This document shows, in pieces, positions 24,183-32,073 of a DNA stretch of 40,983 nt. Every line of letters starts with the position of its first letter. Position 1 is the stretch's first letter. The stretch is from Paludibacteraceae bacterium (GTDB lineage: Bacteria; Bacteroidota; Bacteroidia; Bacteroidales; Paludibacteraceae). The position numbers were made by a program, and so were the translations under genes. The notes beneath the pieces are model-generated. The model saw only the letters and a program-made list of their open reading frames with translations. It ran no database searches and had not been told where the DNA came from. Location of the stretch: contig JAFYWK010000019.1 of assembly GCA_017558065.1 (NCBI GenBank), forward strand, positions 1 to 40,983, written 5' to 3'.

Positions 24183-27100
24183 ATGCGCAAAACAATTATC
24201 GCTGTATTCCTGACCATCGCTGCTGTGCTGGGTGCTAATGCACAGACACGATTGACAGGACGACTGATATCAGCCGAGCAGCAAGGCATTGAAGGAGCCA
24301 CCGTAACACTGGCTAATCAAGGCATCACTACCACCACCAATGACGAGGGTAAGTTCTCATTGACATACCTCGAAGCCATTGATGAAGAAGTAATCGTAGA
24401 AGCATACGGCTATGTTTCCGACATTCTCTTGGTTCAATTGGTAGAAAACCAACTGACCGACCTCGGAGATGTAACCATGCAAACCGACTTGATGACAGAA
24501 ATCAAGGAAGAAGTAGTACTCAACCTCGCAGAGATGGACCTCAACGACGACGAGGGTAAGAGCCAATCGATGGCTTCGGCATCCAGCGCCAGCCAAGATG
24601 TGTTCAACGCCACTATCTCCTACGCTTGGTCCAACGCCCGCTATCGCGGTCGCGGTTACGAGCAGATCTATGAGCAAAACTATATCGAAGGTATCTCCTT
24701 CAACTCTGCCGAGCGTGGACAGTTCAACTTCTCCGCAATGGGCGGTCTGAACGACGCTACCCGCTACCGCGAAGTGGTAGAAGGTATGGAAGCCAGCAAC
24801 TTCACCTTCGGTTCGTGGGGTAAGTCCACCAACTACATGCAATCAGCTACCAACTATGCACAAGGTTGGAAAGTAGGATTGGCGGGTACCAACCGCAACT
24901 ACAAAGGTGCTGCACGTGCTACCTACTCCAGCGGTCTCATGGAGAACGGCTGGGCATTCACCGCACAATTGGCATGGCGCTACACCCCATACATCGACGT
25001 GAAAGGTCAGATTGGCGAAGGTATCAGCTACTCTTCCGTAGGCTACTTCTTCACCGCTGAGAAGCAATGGGGCAAAGATAAACGCCTGTCCCTCATCACT
25101 TTTGGTGCGCCAACCCGTCGCGGTCAGTCATCGGCACTCACCCAAGAGACCTATGACCTCACCAACCAATACAACAAGACCAGCTGGGGACACAACAACT
25201 ACAACCCATACTGGGGTTACCAAGATGGCAAAGTGCGCAACTCACGTATCGTACATAGCTACGACCCAACCGTGATCGCAAGCTTTGATTGGAAAATCAA
25301 CGAGCAGAACTTCCTCAAAGCAGGTGTGGGCTACCACTACAGCATGTACAGCAACTCTGCGCTGACCTTCTACAACGCTACCGACCCACGTCCAGACTAC
25401 TACCGCAACTTGCCATCCTTCCTCTGGGATGGACAGATTGATAATAACGGTAATTGGATTGAGGAGAGTCTTGATGGCGATGTACTCGGCAAAGGTGGGA
25501 ACTCTCACTTTGGTTACGTAGGTTCATCTGTGGATATGAACACCTACAACACCCTCGTGGACCTCTGGACCAACCGCGATGACAAAGCGACTCAAATCGA
25601 TTGGGATGCCCTCTATGCTGCCAACAATGCAAACAATGTGAACAACCCAACTGGTTCTGCACGTTATATCGTGGAGCGTCGTCACAACGATATCCAAGAG
25701 GGTATGATTAACATTAACTACCGCAACACCGCTGTGGATAATCTGACCATCACCGCAGGTTTGGAAGCCAAAGGTAGCCAAGGTATCCACTACAAGACTG
25801 TGGACGACCTCTTGGGCGGTAACCAATGGATTGACGTGGACCCATTCGCAGAGCGCGATATCAAAGAGCTTGCTACCAACATTGGTCTTACCCAAGCCGA
25901 CATCGCCAACGTGAAGCAAAACGACCTGCGTAATCCTAACGCTATCGTGAAGGATCACGGTCGCTTCGGCTACGACTACCGCATCAATATGATCAACGCC
26001 AAATTGTGGGCACAAAACGAGTGGAAATGGAACAACGTGGATCTCTACTACGGTTTGCAACTCACCTACTCCAGCATCCAACGCACCACCGACATGCTCA
26101 ATGGTCGCGCATGGTACTTGGCAAAACTGAACCCAGATTATGCTTACTACTACTTGGCAGGTAACGCAGATGCCGTGCTCAACGGCGACGTGAATGCTTT
26201 GCCAACCCGATTGAAAGGTTACACCTATCACTTTGTGGACCCTGCTGTGAAAGTAGGCGCTACCTACAAGATCGATGGTCGCAACCAAATCAAGGTGAAC
26301 GCTATGGCTGAGACCAAAGCACCTCTCGGACGCGATGCATATATCTCACCACGCGTACATGACCGCGCTATCGAGAGTCTCTATCGCCACGCTAACCCTG
26401 TGGCTTATGCACAAGCATATGGTACCTCTGCATTGCAAGAATACTTCGGCGCCAGCCAAAAGATTGCGGGTGGTGACCTCACCTATTCGTTCAACTACCC
26501 TATCGTTCGTGGTCGTGTGACAGGATTCTTCACACAGTTCTGGAACGGCACCGAGCTCAACGGCTACTATGACGATGAGGCACGCACCTTCGTTAACCAA
26601 TCACTGACAGGCATCAACCGCCGCCATATGGGTGTTGAAGCAGCTGCCGCTGTGAAACTGGGTATGTACTTCACCCTCACTGGCGTAGTGAGCGTAGGCG
26701 ACTACCGCTACACCAGCAACGCCCTGGCTATCACCTCTGCTGAGAACGGTATGGCTCTGGCAGATGAAAGCGACCGCGCCGCGAATGACCCTAACCAAGG
26801 ACCAATCTTTGAGTTGCGCGATAGCGTACTCATCAAGGGTCTGCGCGTGGCTACAGGTCCACAAGTGAATGCCAGCTTGAAGCTCAGTTTCTTCCACCCT
26901 AAGATGTGGTTTGCTGACATCACCGTTAACTACTTCGACTGGAACTTCCTCGATTACGCACCTGCTCGCCGCATGAAGGGTCTCTTCACTGGCACACGCG
27001 CTGATGGTACTGCTGTCAATGGCTGGTATGGAGAAGATTATACAATATATGGCAGGGCAGAGGTTAATCCAAATGCAATTATTGAAAATGAATATGATCA

Positions 27101-27446
27101 ATATGGTGTGCCAAAATTGAAATACCCATATAATTTGCTATCAGACCAAGAGTCTTTGGTGGACGGCAATGTGCTGAATCGCTTCTTGGTGGACGTGAGC
27201 GTAGGTAAACTGATTTATCTCAAGAACCGTCAGTCAATCTCCATCAACCTGACTGTAAACAACCTCTTGAATAATACCCACTTCAAGACTGGTGGTTATC
27301 AACAAGCACGAATAGCTCGTCAGAACCTACAATATAAAGAGACTAAGCAAATATCCGTTATAAGTCCAAACGCATGGAAATTCCCATCTAAGTACTACTA
27401 CGCATGGGGAACCAACTTCTATCTCAATATTCAATATAAATTCTAA
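24183..27446 (+). CDS. TonB-dependent outer-membrane receptor paired with a DUF5689 lipoprotein
   Basis: The protein has 1087 residues. A signal peptide (1-20, ending GANAQ) precedes a carboxypeptidase-regulatory-like domain (about 22-97), a plug-like region, and a long beta barrel rich in aromatic residues ending NFYLNIQYKF. It is not a typical SusC: the DASSASIYG stretch is absent. The gene follows asnS after 80 bases without a recognised promoter and is 5 bases before a DUF5689-type lipoprotein gene, a pair common in Bacteroidetes. The substrate is unknown. One segment (27027-27160, about residues 949-993) has distinctly A/T-rich codons compared with the C-ending codons on both sides. Confidence 0.9.
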   Translation: MRKTIIAVFLTIAAVLGANAQTRLTGRLISAEQQGIEGATVTLANQGITTTTNDEGKFSLTYLEAIDEEVIVEAYGYVSDILLVQLVENQLTDLGDVTMQTDLMTEIKEEVVLNLAEMDLNDDEGKSQSMASASSASQDVFNATISYAWSNARYRGRGYEQIYEQNYIEGISFNSAERGQFNFSAMGGLNDATRYREVVEGMEASNFTFGSWGKSTNYMQSATNYAQGWKVGLAGTNRNYKGAARATYSSGLMENGWAFTAQLAWRYTPYIDVKGQIGEGISYSSVGYFFTAEKQWGKDKRLSLITFGAPTRRGQSSALTQETYDLTNQYNKTSWGHNNYNPYWGYQDGKVRNSRIVHSYDPTVIASFDWKINEQNFLKAGVGYHYSMYSNSALTFYNATDPRPDYYRNLPSFLWDGQIDNNGNWIEESLDGDVLGKGGNSHFGYVGSSVDMNTYNTLVDLWTNRDDKATQIDWDALYAANNANNVNNPTGSARYIVERRHNDIQEGMININYRNTAVDNLTITAGLEAKGSQGIHYKTVDDLLGGNQWIDVDPFAERDIKELATNIGLTQADIANVKQNDLRNPNAIVKDHGRFGYDYRINMINAKLWAQNEWKWNNVDLYYGLQLTYSSIQRTTDMLNGRAWYLAKLNPDYAYYYLAGNADAVLNGDVNALPTRLKGYTYHFVDPAVKVGATYKIDGRNQIKVNAMAETKAPLGRDAYISPRVHDRAIESLYRHANPVAYAQAYGTSALQEYFGASQKIAGGDLTYSFNYPIVRGRVTGFFTQFWNGTELNGYYDDEARTFVNQSLTGINRRHMGVEAAAAVKLGMYFTLTGVVSVGDYRYTSNALAITSAENGMALADESDRAANDPNQGPIFELRDSVLIKGLRVATGPQVNASLKLSFFHPKMWFADITVNYFDWNFLDYAPARRMKGLFTGTRADGTAVNGWYGEDYTIYGRAEVNPNAIIENEYDQYGVPKLKYPYNLLSDQESLVDGNVLNRFLVDVSVGKLIYLKNRQSISINLTVNNLLNNTHFKTGGYQQARIARQNLQYKETKQISVISPNAWKFPSKYYYAWGTNFYLNIQYKF

Positions 27447-27451
27447 GCAAT

Positions 27452-28582
27452 ATGAAAAAGTCAGTATTTAATATATCTGCATTGCTCTTTACTCTGGGCT
27501 GCATGCTCTTGGCTGCTTGTACACCTAACGAGCCAACCAAGTTGTATATCTCTGACGCAGAAGCAGATGCGTTGATTAAAGAAGGCACATGCCTCACCAT
27601 TGAGGAGTTCAAAGCTACCTACATGACCGAAGAAGGTAACTACTGCATGCCAGACCTGTACCGCGAGCGCTCAAAGGCAGGTAACTACTACCTCTTCTCC
27701 ATCGACACCATCCCTGTATCGGACACACCTATATATATACGCGGGCGCGTAACAACGGATGACTATGCAGGCAACTTCTACAAGACTTTGTGTATCCAAC
27801 AAATGGTCGAAGGCAAACAACAAGCCATTCGTCTGTCTGTAGATGCAGGTTCTATCGGTGGATTGTACCAATTAGGACAAGAGATTCTGATTCGCGTAGA
27901 TGGTCTTGCCATTGGTCGCTATGCCAACCAGCCACAACTCTGCTTGCCATCGTACAACAACAATATCTACGCTCAGTATCCAGAACAAAAAACAGGTTGG
28001 GCAGCAGGTCGTATTCCTTTTGCGATCTTCAAGGCACGTACACAATGCATTGGTACACCCGATCAGAGCAAATTGCATTACGACACATTGCAAATCACAG
28101 ATTTCAACCATATCACAGGTCTCGTGGAGACACGCGAATGGGATGCCAAATTGGTTTGCATCAAAAATGTGCACTTCACTGGTCAATACGAAAACAATGG
28201 CAAGCCAGCCAACTGCACCACGGGCGATCCAGAAACAGATGGCAATGCCAACGTCTTTGCACCTACGACAGAGAACATGAATTACCCTCAAAGCCGAGTA
28301 ATCATGGACGCACAAGACAACTGGACATTGGTTTCTACCTCTGAATACGCTAAATACGCGCATTTCTATTTGCCAGCCAACAACTATTGGGGCGATGTAG
28401 TAGGTATCCTTGGTTTCTACTATGACAATGGTTTGAAATACTCGCAATACCCACCAGAAGCCAGCGACTGGTCTATCAGCATCCGTTCAGTGGATGATTT
28501 GCAATTGTATGACGGTGACGAACACTGGTTGTATGATGCCAACGGCGATTACAAGCCAGGGTATGAATATTCTAAGAACTAA
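27452..28582 (+). CDS. DUF5689-like lipoprotein, partner of the TonB receptor
   Basis: The lipoprotein has 376 residues with lipobox LLAAC (Cys23). Residues about 90-150 contain YIRGRVTTDDYAGNFYKTLC, the OB-like pattern typical of DUF5689 proteins, which are generally encoded beside TonB-dependent receptors. The rest is beta-rich with conserved tryptophans and no recognised catalytic residues. The function is unknown; a surface ligand-binding or channel-partner role is inferred from the pairing. Its stop codon overlaps the next start by one base, indicating coupled translation with the CvpA-like gene. Confidence 0.8.
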   Translation: MKKSVFNISALLFTLGCMLLAACTPNEPTKLYISDAEADALIKEGTCLTIEEFKATYMTEEGNYCMPDLYRERSKAGNYYLFSIDTIPVSDTPIYIRGRVTTDDYAGNFYKTLCIQQMVEGKQQAIRLSVDAGSIGGLYQLGQEILIRVDGLAIGRYANQPQLCLPSYNNNIYAQYPEQKTGWAAGRIPFAIFKARTQCIGTPDQSKLHYDTLQITDFNHITGLVETREWDAKLVCIKNVHFTGQYENNGKPANCTTGDPETDGNANVFAPTTENMNYPQSRVIMDAQDNWTLVSTSEYAKYAHFYLPANNYWGDVVGILGFYYDNGLKYSQYPPEASDWSISIRSVDDLQLYDGDEHWLYDANGDYKPGYEYSKN

Positions 28583-29103
28583 TGTCTTGGCTTGACATAC
28601 TCATTCTTTTACCCCTGCTCATCGGCCTCGTCAGAGGTCTGATGAAGGGGTTGATTGTAGAAATCAGTTCGATAGCTGCAATCATCTTGGGCTTCTTCGG
28701 TGCCAAATACTGGAGCGCCGCTTTCGCCAGCTGGCTCATGCAGCAGTTCAACTGGAGCGAGACCGCCTGCATCGTGGTGGCATACGCTCTACTCTTTGCA
28801 GGTATCGCCTTGGGACTGAACATTGTGGCACGACTGCTGTCCAAACTGTTCCAGAAGATACAATTAGGTTGGATCAATCGCCTCTTTGGCGGTCTGTTTG
28901 GCGTAGCCAAATGGGGCATCGTGATTGTAGCACTGGTGCTATGCGTGCATAACCTGGACAAGCAATTCCAGTTCATCCAACCCGAACTGAGAGAAAAATC
29001 CGTCGTTTACACCACCCTCACCCCATACGCCGAAAAAGCATGGGAGGAGATCAAAGCGCAAGTGGAAACACAGAAAGAAACACAAGACGATTCAAAATCG
29101 TAA
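28582..29103 (+). CDS. CvpA-family inner-membrane protein
   Basis: The protein has 173 residues. Its N-terminus (SWLDILILLPLLIGLVRGLM) and four predicted membrane helices up to about residue 118 match the CvpA (colicin V production) family, linked in other bacteria to envelope homeostasis. The C-terminal 50 residues are charged and cytoplasmic or periplasmic, ending in E/T/Q-rich repeats. The start codon overlaps the preceding stop (TAATG). The exact role is unknown. Confidence 0.85.
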   Translation: MSWLDILILLPLLIGLVRGLMKGLIVEISSIAAIILGFFGAKYWSAAFASWLMQQFNWSETACIVVAYALLFAGIALGLNIVARLLSKLFQKIQLGWINRLFGGLFGVAKWGIVIVALVLCVHNLDKQFQFIQPELREKSVVYTTLTPYAEKAWEEIKAQVETQKETQDDSKS

Positions 29104-29126
29104 CAACAACGACAATAAACAATACA

Positions 29127-29166
29127 AAAAAAGAGCGACATACCAAAAGGTATCTCGCTCTTTTTT
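29127..29166. terminator. Bidirectional terminator between cvpA-like gene and tRNA-His
   Basis: An 18-bp stem with one mismatch (29127-29144 with 29149-29166, loop AAAA) begins with an A run and ends with a T run. It serves the plus-strand operon and the minus-strand tRNA, whose 3' end is only 2 bases away. Confidence 0.9.
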
Positions 29167-29167
29167 G

Positions 29168-29240
29168 GGTGGATAGTGGGGCTCGAACCCACGACACTCG
29201 GAACCACAATCCGATGCTCTGCCAACTGAGCTATAACCAC
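29168..29240 (-). tRNA. tRNA-His (anticodon GTG)
   Basis: A full cloverleaf is readable on the minus strand: D arm GCTCAGTTGGCAGAGC, anticodon stem TCGGA/TCCGA with loop TTGTGGT, and T arm GTGGG-TTCGAGC-CCCAC. A G at 29241 (position -1) opposite discriminator C73 is the tRNA-His identity feature. CCA is not encoded. The acceptor stem GTGGTTA/TATCCAC has one U-U mismatch at positions 5 and 68. Confidence 0.93.
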
Positions 29241-29317
29241 CATGTTCGCTATACGCGAGTTCCAAGAGTTTTAATCGTTTCAAAAGTTAAAAAATCTACT
29301 CCTCTCGAAAGCGACTG

Positions 29318-29349
29318 CAAAGGTACTGCTTTTTTTTGACATGACCAAA
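29318..29349 (-). promoter_or_regulatory. Promoter of tRNA-His
   Basis: Read on the minus strand, TTTG (29349-29346), a 20-base spacer and TACCTTTG (29325-29318) are a perfect Bacteroidales -33/-7 pair. Confidence 0.85.
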
Positions 29350-29416
29350 TATTTTTGAAAAAAAAATAGAAAAAACTATATTTATTCTTGTTTTTCGTAA
29401 TATTTCAGTACTTTGC

Positions 29417-29448
29417 ATTGCATAGTATTAGAAAAAGTAGTACCTTTG
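29417..29448 (+). promoter_or_regulatory. Promoter of the PepSY-like/PspC/PadR/DUF2807 operon
   Basis: ATTG (29417-29420), a 20-base spacer and TACCTTTG (29441-29448) lie 82 bases before the first start codon. The leader between them is A/T-rich with no recognised structure. Confidence 0.75.
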
Positions 29449-29530
29449 CAATCGAAAACAAGGCAAAAGGGGTATGGCACACTTTTTGTCTTGAAGTAAA
29501 TAAAACTAACTTATTATTCACCATTTAATA

Positions 29531-29974
29531 ATGACTACTATGAAAAAAGCATTAGCCATCATGGCAACCCTATTCATTTCGCTGACTGCATGCGCAGATC
29601 ATGAGCAAACGATCGTCTTTTCAGAACTACCTGCACAAGCACAAAGTTTCGTGCAACAACATTTCAATGCCGCTGACATAGCACACATCGAAAAAGAAAG
29701 AGATGGGCTACACTATGAATTTACCGTGTATTTGAAAAATGCAACAAAGATCGACTTTGATCAAAGCGGTAACTTGGAGTCTATCGATTGCGAGATTTAT
29801 CCCGTACCCGAAGGGATTATTCCCGCGGTGATTGCTAATTACCTCAAGCAGCACTACCCCAACCACTTTGCCGTAAAATACGCTATCGGCAGACACACCC
29901 TCGAAATTGAACTGGGCAACGGCATGGAACTACTCTTCGATTTAGACGGAAAATTCCTTCGCATGGATGACTAA
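29531..29974 (+). CDS. PepSY-like putative lipoprotein
   Basis: The protein has 147 residues with lipobox SLTAC (Cys21, or Cys18 if the start is the second ATG at 29540). The body shows two copies of the PepSY-like beta-lactamase-inhibitor fold pattern: LPAQAQSFVQQHFNAADIAHIE then YEFTVYLKNATKIDFDQSGN, and IANYLKQHYPNHFAVKYAIG then LEIELGNGMELLFDLDGKFL. Such proteins are common in Bacteroidetes envelopes and have no agreed function. It is first in an operon with a membrane-stress-type set and lies 21 bases before the PspC gene. Confidence 0.8.
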   Translation: MTTMKKALAIMATLFISLTACADHEQTIVFSELPAQAQSFVQQHFNAADIAHIEKERDGLHYEFTVYLKNATKIDFDQSGNLESIDCEIYPVPEGIIPAVIANYLKQHYPNHFAVKYAIGRHTLEIELGNGMELLFDLDGKFLRMDD

Positions 29975-29995
29975 ACATAATATAAATATACAACA

Positions 29996-30193
29996 ATGAA
30001 AAAACTGTATCGTTCTTCTAACCGCATTTTGGCGGGTGTTTGTGGCGGAATCGCCGAGTATTTCAATGTAGATCCTACATTAATTCGCGTATTATACGCA
30101 GTGCTAAGTATCTTTAGCGTAGGATTCCCTGGCATATTGCTCTACATCATTTTGATGATTCTGATGCCCAACTACGACCAAATCACGGATTGA
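29996..30193 (+). CDS. PspC-domain small membrane protein
   Basis: The protein has 65 residues matching a complete PspC domain: KKLYRSSNRILAGVCGGIAE, YFNVDPTLIRVLYAV, then a hydrophobic helix (about 36-58). PspC proteins act in phage-shock or envelope-stress responses. It is followed after 16 bases by a PadR regulator and a large DUF2807 protein, an arrangement common in Bacteroidetes. Confidence 0.92.
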   Translation: MKKLYRSSNRILAGVCGGIAEYFNVDPTLIRVLYAVLSIFSVGFPGILLYIILMILMPNYDQITD

Positions 30194-30209
30194 AACCACC
30201 AACAAGATT

Positions 30210-30533
30210 ATGCTATCCAATCTAAAAAGTCAAATGCGAAAAGGGCTATTGGAGTACTGTATCCTATCCATCATTAGCCGCAGCGAGGCATATGCTTCCG
30301 ATATTCTGGAGACACTAAAAAATGCCGAACTGCTGGTGGTGGAAGGTACACTCTATCCATTGCTTACCCGCATGAAGAATGAGGGATTGCTATCGTATCG
30401 CTGGCAAGAGTCCACAGGAGGACCACCACGCAAATACTATACGCTGACCCCTGAAGGCGAACAACTACTCGCCCAACTCAACGAAGAATGGCAGTCTATC
30501 TGCCAAGCTGTCAACCAAATAACAAACCAATAA
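30210..30533 (+). CDS. PadR-family transcriptional repressor
   Basis: The regulator has 107 residues. A PadR winged helix is plain: KGLLEYCILSIISRSEAYAS, EGTLYPLLTRMKNEGLLSY, and the wing GPPRKYYTLTPEGEQLL. It belongs to the short PadR type that lacks the long C-terminal helix domain. It probably autoregulates the operon 29531-31952; no operator is evident near the promoter. Confidence 0.93.
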   Translation: MLSNLKSQMRKGLLEYCILSIISRSEAYASDILETLKNAELLVVEGTLYPLLTRMKNEGLLSYRWQESTGGPPRKYYTLTPEGEQLLAQLNEEWQSICQAVNQITNQ

Positions 30534-30545
30534 TTCGACTCGATT

Positions 30546-31952
30546 ATGAACGAAACTCGTACAATCAACCTAAATGGATTGGTGTATCATATTGACACTG
30601 ATGCCTATCAAACGCTAAAAGAATATCTGCAAGATATAGAAATGCGTTTACCCGCTAACGACCGTCAAGAAGTGATGGCGGACATCGAAGCACGCATCGC
30701 AGAACTCTTTCAGAAAGCATTGTTCGCCAAGAACACACAAGTTGTGACCATGGAGATGGTGCACAACATCCAATCGCAGATTGGCGCACCTACAGAGTTC
30801 GGCGAGAACCGCCGTCCGAAAGTGAAAGTAGATAAATCACAAAATGCTGGTTGCGGACGCGTGATGAGTATTGTGCTCAACGTAATCTTGGCGATATTGG
30901 CATTGCCCGTGATTGTGTTTGGACTGGTTGTACTCTTTGCAATGGTACTAACCGTCTTTGGTGTGACCGTGGCAGGAACCACGACACTGGGAGCAATATT
31001 GCCTATTTATCCTGCATTGGCAGATATATTGTTGGACGGCAATGGTGCCGTCATCCTGCTGATGCTGGTGACCCTGCTACTCATCGTGGTATTGCCTATC
31101 GTGATGATAGTGCACACCATCGTAACATATATGCGCACACGACGTGGTCCTAAAGCCCGTTTCTGGTGGATTACCATACTATTCTGGATAGCATCGATAG
31201 TCTTTTGGGGGGCTTCGCTACTTAGGTTGTATCACTCATATGAGCATGCCCCCCAGATCCTAAATACGATGGCTATTGACGGCTTTGATGTGGATGATGC
31301 GGGTGTTGTCACATCGATATTGCAGTTGGACGCATACCATAGCGTGGAACTTCGTGGAGCAGCAGAATTGCATCTTTGCCATGCCGCTACCGCTACGACC
31401 ACCTTGACCACAAACATGCTACAATCGATGGTCAGTGGCAAGGAGAACTGGAAGGCCGAGGTGAAAGATAGCGTACTCTATATAGACGTCACCACGCAAA
31501 TACCTATTGACGATATGATGATGGATTTTACTATTGCATCACATACCCTACGCAAGATTACCGTATATGGTGCTAGCAAGATTGAGACCATAGATGGTCA
31601 TACACTGCAACAGCCCGACCTGACGCTCGACCTCAACGGAGCTGCCGAAGCTGATTTGCAATTGCAGGTCAATACCCTGACTGTAGATGCCAAAGGTGCC
31701 AGTTCGCTGGAACTGCAAGGCACAGCCGAGTCTGCCCACATCACCATTGCGGGCGCAGGGGAATTGGATGCAGAATCATTCATAGTACAAGATATGCACA
31801 TCAATTGCGCAGGTGCCAGCGTAGCAGAAGTACACGTGCAACGCGAACTATGGGCACAAGCCGCAGGTGCCAGCAAAATCACCTACAAAGGTAGCCCCGC
31901 TATCAAGCAAAACATGGCAGTAGGCGGAAGCATCATCCGAAAAGATAGATAG
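30546..31952 (+). CDS. Membrane protein with HAAS-like N-terminus and C-terminal DUF2807 (GIN) domain
   Basis: The protein has 468 residues. The N-terminal cytoplasmic part (about 1-90, with DIEARIAELFQKAL and SQIGAPTEFGE) resembles HAAS/DUF1700-type domains that often sit beside PadR regulators. About four membrane helices (about 105-225) follow. The C-terminus (about 245-460) is a DUF2807 'head' beta-helix with the usual alternating D/G/A pattern (GASSLELQGTAESAHITIAG). It probably senses or stabilises the envelope with PspC and PadR; the ligand is unknown. It starts 12 bases after padR, and its end is followed by a terminator. Confidence 0.87.
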   Translation: MNETRTINLNGLVYHIDTDAYQTLKEYLQDIEMRLPANDRQEVMADIEARIAELFQKALFAKNTQVVTMEMVHNIQSQIGAPTEFGENRRPKVKVDKSQNAGCGRVMSIVLNVILAILALPVIVFGLVVLFAMVLTVFGVTVAGTTTLGAILPIYPALADILLDGNGAVILLMLVTLLLIVVLPIVMIVHTIVTYMRTRRGPKARFWWITILFWIASIVFWGASLLRLYHSYEHAPQILNTMAIDGFDVDDAGVVTSILQLDAYHSVELRGAAELHLCHAATATTTLTTNMLQSMVSGKENWKAEVKDSVLYIDVTTQIPIDDMMMDFTIASHTLRKITVYGASKIETIDGHTLQQPDLTLDLNGAAEADLQLQVNTLTVDAKGASSLELQGTAESAHITIAGAGELDAESFIVQDMHINCAGASVAEVHVQRELWAQAAGASKITYKGSPAIKQNMAVGGSIIRKDR

Positions 31953-31977
31953 AATAAGTAGTTTCATACCATACATA

Positions 31978-32021
31978 CAGGAAAATTGGGCATAAAAGTA
32001 AACTTTCGCCCAATTTTCTTG
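31978..32021 (+). terminator. Terminator after the DUF2807 gene
   Basis: A 14-bp stem (31978-31991 with 32008-32021, one G-U pair) has a 16-base loop that can itself pair (AAAGT with ACTTT). The T-rich 3' arm ends the hairpin and overlaps the -33 region of the next promoter. Confidence 0.75.
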
Positions 32022-32049
32022 TATATATGCATTTTTTGTTGTACCTTTG
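32019..32049 (+). promoter_or_regulatory. Promoter of ffh
   Basis: TTG (32019-32021), a 20-base spacer and TACCTTTG (32042-32049) precede the ffh start at 32074. The element overlaps a longer upstream start at 32047, which is therefore rejected. Confidence 0.8.
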
Positions 32050-32073
32050 TGCGCTAAATTAAAATGGAATACT

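Noticed and set aside
32047-32073. Upstream start for Ffh
   Set aside because: It overlaps the promoter; the start at 32074 gives the family's usual N-terminus.
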